A stretch of DNA of 64,000 nt, from positions 310,001-374,000 of the forward strand of contig NZ_JACRWE010000004.1 of NCBI RefSeq assembly GCF_014323405.1, given 5' to 3'. How positions within the stretch are numbered: position 1 is the stretch's first letter; every line of letters begins with the position of its first letter. Made by a program: the position numbers and the translations under genes. Below are positions 60,774-64,000 of this stretch, piece after piece. A model generated the notes under the pieces. The model was given only the letters and a program-made list of their open reading frames with translations. It made no database searches and had not been told where the DNA came from. The stretch comes from Romboutsia faecis. Lineage in GTDB: Bacteria > Bacillota > Clostridia > Peptostreptococcales > Peptostreptococcaceae.

Positions 60774-61670
60774 GTGAATAACATAATAAAATCTAATAGA
60801 ATCAAAGGTATAATTTGTATAATATGTTCAGCATTAGGTTTTGCGCTTATGTCAGCCTTTGTTAAGTTAGCCGGAGATTTACCAAATTTCCAAAAAGTAT
60901 TTTTTAGAAATTTAGTATCTGCAATTATAGCTTTATACCTAATAATTAAAAATAAAGGAAGCATGACTGGTAAAAAGGAAAATAGAAAGTTATTATTTAT
61001 GAGATCTTTATTCGGTACATTGGGCGTAATTCTTAATTTTTATGCAATTGATAAGTTGGTATTATCCGATGCAAACATGTTAAATAAAATAAGCCCATTT
61101 TTAGTAGTAATATTTAGTGCAATATTTTTAAAAGAAAAAATAAATAAAAATCAAATAGTATCTATAGTTATAGCATTTACAGGTGCATTATTTATTATAA
61201 AGCCAACTTTTAGTGTAGAGATAATACCTTATATGGGAGGCTTAATGTCAGCTGTATTTGCAGCATCAGCATATACATGCTTAAGATCAATTGGAAATAA
61301 AGAAGAAGCGCATACAATAGTATTTTTCTTTTCAATGTTTTCACTAATAAGTATATTACCGATGTTTATATATGTATATGAACCTATGACATTTAAACAA
61401 TTGCTTTATATGATATTAGCAGGCGTATTTGCTAGTTTAGGACAATTTGGAGTAACATTAGCATATAGATATGCTCCAGCAAAAGAAATATCTATATTCG
61501 ATTATAGTAATATAATTTTCTCAGCTATACTAAGTATATTTATATTCAATCAATATCCAGACATATTTAGCATAGTGGGATACATTATAGTATTCACAGC
61601 ATCTTATTATGTATTTTTATATAATAAAAAGTTAGATAGAATAGAAAATAAAAAAAATGCATCGTCATAA
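60774..61670 (+). CDS. EamA/DMT-family transporter
   Basis: The 298-aa protein has ten predicted helices in two EamA repeats (ICSALGFALMSAFVKLAGDLPNFQKVFFRNLVS in the first, AGVFASLGQFGVTLAYRYAPAKEISIFDY in the second; both in parts). The start is GTG 60774 with AGGAGG 6 nt upstream. DMT transporters usually export amino acids or metabolites; no substrate can be assigned. The C-terminus is short and basic. It stands alone. Confidence 0.88.
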   Translation: MNNIIKSNRIKGIICIICSALGFALMSAFVKLAGDLPNFQKVFFRNLVSAIIALYLIIKNKGSMTGKKENRKLLFMRSLFGTLGVILNFYAIDKLVLSDANMLNKISPFLVVIFSAIFLKEKINKNQIVSIVIAFTGALFIIKPTFSVEIIPYMGGLMSAVFAASAYTCLRSIGNKEEAHTIVFFFSMFSLISILPMFIYVYEPMTFKQLLYMILAGVFASLGQFGVTLAYRYAPAKEISIFDYSNIIFSAILSIFIFNQYPDIFSIVGYIIVFTASYYVFLYNKKLDRIENKKNASS

Positions 61671-61768
61671 TCACTATAATTAAAAAAGGTTTGAATTGAT
61701 ATAATATATGTAATAATATTGTTATAGATAAAATTCAACATAAAATAAAGAATGATAAGGGTGTCAAA

Positions 61769-62929
61769 ATGGAAGATTTAAAAAAAGCAATAAAAGAAAT
61801 AGCAGAGCAAGAAATTATTAAAGTTGTAATTAGTAACAAAATGAGTAAAGATTTTGAGTACAATAAAATAAATTTTGCATTAAAAGAAAAAGGAAATAAA
61901 GAATACTATCAAATTGAAAAGTTTACTGATAAGCAAGTATTCCATGAAAATATAGAAAAAGACCAATTAGAAGATAAGATGTTAGAGTTTATATCTTTTT
62001 ATAAACAACTTTCTGCTTGGTCAACTACTAATAACTTTGATTTAAAGATATCGAAAAAAGGTAAAGTATTCTTAGGTAAGAAAAAAAGTGATAATTCTAA
62101 TCTTGTTAATAAAAGTCACAACAAAGAAAAGAATTATATCCTTAAAGAGGGAATGATAATACAGCCTCTTATAGACTTGGGAGTATTTACGAAAGAAGGA
62201 AAAGTAATTAAATCAAAATATGATAAATATAAACAAATAAATAGATTTGTAGAAATAATAGATGATGAAATAAAAAAGAATGATCAAAAAGAGTTAACTA
62301 TTTTAGATTTTGGATGTGGAAAATCTTATTTAACATTTGTATTGTATTATTATTTTGTAGAAATTAAAAAGATTAATGTAAAGATGATAGGCTTAGACCT
62401 TAAGAAAGATGTAATTAAAAAATGCAATGAAATAGCTGAAAGATATGGATATGAAAATCTTCATTTTGAACTTGGCGATATAAATGGATTTAAATATAAT
62501 AATAAAGTGGATATGGTAATTACATTACATGCTTGTGACACAGCTACTGATTATGCCTTATATAATGCTATTAAGTGGAATAGTAAGATGATATTCTCAG
62601 TTCCATGTTGTCAGCATGAGTTTAATCATCAAATGAAAACTGATACACTATCTATATTAACTAAGTATGGTATAGTACAAGAAAGAGTAGCAGCCCTTAT
62701 GACAGATGCAGCTAGAGCTAATTTACTAGAAGCTGTTGGATACAAAACTCAGCTTTTAGAATTTATAGATATATCACATTCGCCTAAAAATATATTAATT
62801 AGAGCTTCAAAGGGAAGTGTAAGTAAAGAGAAAAAAGAGAAAGCATTAAAAGAAATAAATAATTTAATGGATCAATTTAACTTTAGTCCAACTTTATACA
62901 ACTTATTAAAAGATGATAACTTAATTTAA
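61769..62929 (+). CDS. SAM-dependent methyltransferase of the METTL25/Methyltransf_32 type
   Basis: The 386-aa protein has an N-terminal helical part (about 1-160) and a class I methyltransferase fold: LDFGCGKSYLTFVLYYY binding SAM, IGLDLKKDVIKKC, GDINGFKY and then ITLHACDTATDYAL followed by FSVPCCQHEFNHQM. The HACDTATD/PCC pair is typical of the Methyltransf_32 group, possibly RNA or protein methylases. The target is unknown. GGGTG precedes the ATG. Confidence 0.82.
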   Translation: MEDLKKAIKEIAEQEIIKVVISNKMSKDFEYNKINFALKEKGNKEYYQIEKFTDKQVFHENIEKDQLEDKMLEFISFYKQLSAWSTTNNFDLKISKKGKVFLGKKKSDNSNLVNKSHNKEKNYILKEGMIIQPLIDLGVFTKEGKVIKSKYDKYKQINRFVEIIDDEIKKNDQKELTILDFGCGKSYLTFVLYYYFVEIKKINVKMIGLDLKKDVIKKCNEIAERYGYENLHFELGDINGFKYNNKVDMVITLHACDTATDYALYNAIKWNSKMIFSVPCCQHEFNHQMKTDTLSILTKYGIVQERVAALMTDAARANLLEAVGYKTQLLEFIDISHSPKNILIRASKGSVSKEKKEKALKEINNLMDQFNFSPTLYNLLKDDNLI

Positions 62930-62940
62930 AAATATAAATA

Positions 62941-62990
62941 AAAACCACTTTAAGTAGATTTTAAAATCTTATTTAAAGTGGTTTTTATTA
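62941..62990. terminator. Bidirectional terminator between the methyltransferase and symporter genes
   Basis: AAAACCACTTTAA (62941-62953) pairs perfectly with 62973-62985, with an inner ATTTTAAAAT element and T tails both ways. Confidence 0.82.
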
Positions 62991-63004
62991 TAAGTTATAT
63001 TAAT

Positions 63005-64000
63005 TTATATGTTTTTAACGCTATCTTGACTAGATATTTTTTTCTTATTTGCAATTCCTGTAAGCATAAGCGATAAAGCACCATCACCTGTAACATTACA
63101 AGCAGTACCAAAACTATCTTGAAGAGCAAATATTGTTAATATAAGTGCTGTTCCAGTCTCATTAAAGGCAAGAACACTAGTTATAAGTCCTAATGAAGCC
63201 ATGACTGTACCACCAGGAACACCAGGAGCACCTATTGCAAATACTCCAAGTAATATTATGAATAAAATCATAGATGACATACTTGGAAGTTGACCATAAA
63301 GTATTTGAGACACAACCATTACAAAGAATACTTCAGTTAGTACTGAACCACAAAGATGTATATTAGAGCAAAGTGGTATAGAGAAATCTAATATATCTTT
63401 TCTTAAAACTTTCGATTTTCTAGCACAGCTTAAAGCTACTGGTAATGTAGCAGCTGAAGACATACTTCCTACGGCTGTTAAGTATGCAGGTCCATAGTAC
63501 TTTATAACTTCTATCGGATTCTTGCCAGATATAGCTCCTCCAATTATGTATAATAGTGAAAGCCATATAAAATGACCGATAAGAACAATAACTATGACTT
63601 TTAAGAATACAGGTAAGTGGTTAGTAATAGAACCTTCATATGCTAATGCGGCAAATGTTGTAGCTATAAAGAATGGTAATATAGGTATTATTATTTTATT
63701 AACTAAGCTTAAAACAATTCCTTGGAATTGATCTAATAATTTTTCAAATAAATCTGCTTTAGTCCAAGTTACAGCAAGTCCTATTATTATAGATAAAAAT
63801 AAAGCACTCATAACAGGCATGACTTGTGGGATATCTAATTTAAATATAAGTTCTGGTAATTCACGTAAAGCTTCAGTTGTAGATTCAATTGATAATTTTG
63901 GTATTAATATGTACCCAAAAATAGCAGAGAATAAAGCTGCTCCTACAGATGATAGATAAGCAAGACCAACAGCATACCCTAATAGTTTAGAAGCATTATT
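63005..64000 (-). CDS. Dicarboxylate/amino acid:cation symporter, C-terminal part (cut by right edge)
   Basis: The frame is open to base 64000, so the start lies beyond the window and the internal ATG at 63820 is not the start. The visible part is a DAACS (GltP/DctA/SstT-like) transporter: KIIIPILPFFIATTFAALAYEG, SMSSAATLPVALSCARKSKV (the serine-rich motif) and GAPGVPGGTVMASLGLI, with LQDSFGTACNVTGDGALSLML near the end corresponding to the NxxGD-type Na+ and substrate site. It carries out Na+- or H+-coupled uptake of C4-dicarboxylates or amino acids. Confidence 0.9.
   Translation of the reverse strand, partial: NNASKLLGYAVGLAYLSSVGAALFSAIFGYILIPKLSIESTTEALRELPELIFKLDIPQVMPVMSALFLSIIIGLAVTWTKADLFEKLLDQFQGIVLSLVNKIIIPILPFFIATTFAALAYEGSITNHLPVFLKVIVIVLIGHFIWLSLLYIIGGAISGKNPIEVIKYYGPAYLTAVGSMSSAATLPVALSCARKSKVLRKDILDFSIPLCSNIHLCGSVLTEVFFVMVVSQILYGQLPSMSSMILFIILLGVFAIGAPGVPGGTVMASLGLITSVLAFNETGTALILTIFALQDSFGTACNVTGDGALSLMLTGIANKKKISSQDSVKNI

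Noticed and set aside
63005..63820. ATG 63820 as true start of the symporter
   Set aside because: The frame continues to the right edge with symporter-like helices; the start is outside.

Overview
The window looks like chromosomal DNA of a low-GC, spore-forming anaerobic Firmicute. The best fit is the Peptostreptococcaceae (Paraclostridium, Paeniclostridium, Romboutsia or relatives). Support comes from the AT-rich composition, strong AGGAGG-type ribosome sites, an alpha/beta-type spore protein, a class III (oxygen-sensitive) ribonucleotide reductase, a second glycyl radical enzyme, and a bile-acid 7-alpha-hydroxysteroid dehydrogenase-like gene, which suggests a gut habitat. The genus is inference only. 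I see no prophage, insertion sequence, integrase or CRISPR array; genes are dense and most operons end in clear hairpin/T-run terminators.

Layout. 1-1.2 kb: 3' part of a propeller-type hybrid sensor kinase, then a Cu/Zn-type superoxide dismutase. 2.1-9.2 kb: a Ugp-like ABC importer (ATPase, two permeases, lipoprotein binding protein) with an RNase J-like metallo-beta-lactamase gene embedded, then a cytoplasmic 5'-nucleotidase. 9.4-12.9 kb: an orphan PAS/GAF sensor kinase convergent with a Ca2+/Na+ antiporter. 13.0-17.0 kb: a tagatose-phosphate branch (LacC/FruK-like kinase, GntR/UTRA regulator, AgaS isomerase, KbaY/GatY aldolase) with a promoter and candidate operators. 17.1-24.7 kb: a Lac-family PTS with a PRD activator, M42 and M24 peptidases and a MalY/PatB C-S lyase. 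24.8-30.3 kb: a Fur-box-controlled ferric-siderophore importer with a MATE pump.

30.4-33.7 kb: tRNA-Lys with a decayed tRNA beside it, a Crp/Fnr regulator, and the glycyl radical pair YjjI/YjjW. 33.8-36.6 kb: YitT-like protein behind a MerR-type promoter, an alpha/beta SASP, and a Na+-coupled NSS amino-acid transporter preceded by a remarkable leader. That leader has a strong promoter, a 22-codon peptide ending in a run of Phe/Tyr codons, and seven RNA segments that can pair in two mutually exclusive registers, one of which forms two tandem terminators. 36.6-42.1 kb: MgtE behind a short leader ORF with an acidic/proline N-terminus, a two-component system, and a 7-alpha-HSDH-like dehydrogenase with NAD kinase.

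42.5-49.7 kb: a C_GCAxxG_C_C redox protein, NagZ-like lipoprotein, a repeat-rich DUF4353-type lipoprotein, and a YtrA-type GntR/ABC operon behind a 34-bp perfect palindrome. 49.7-54.3 kb (minus strand): an aromatic-acid-exporter-like protein, a two-component system, and DUF4956 plus VTC polyphosphate polymerase. 54.4-55.9 kb: heme oxygenase and DUF3793, each behind Fur boxes. 56.1-59.5 kb: NrdR-box-controlled nrdD, nrdG and a dUTPase. 59.7-64 kb: HAD hydrolase, EamA transporter, methyltransferase and a dicarboxylate symporter cut by the right edge.

The most unusual signal is the peptide-controlled seven-segment attenuator at about 36.23-36.58 kb. Next are the mgtE leader ORF, the PTS/peptidase/C-S lyase locus, the Ugp/MBL/nucleotidase locus, and the HSDH-NAD kinase pair.
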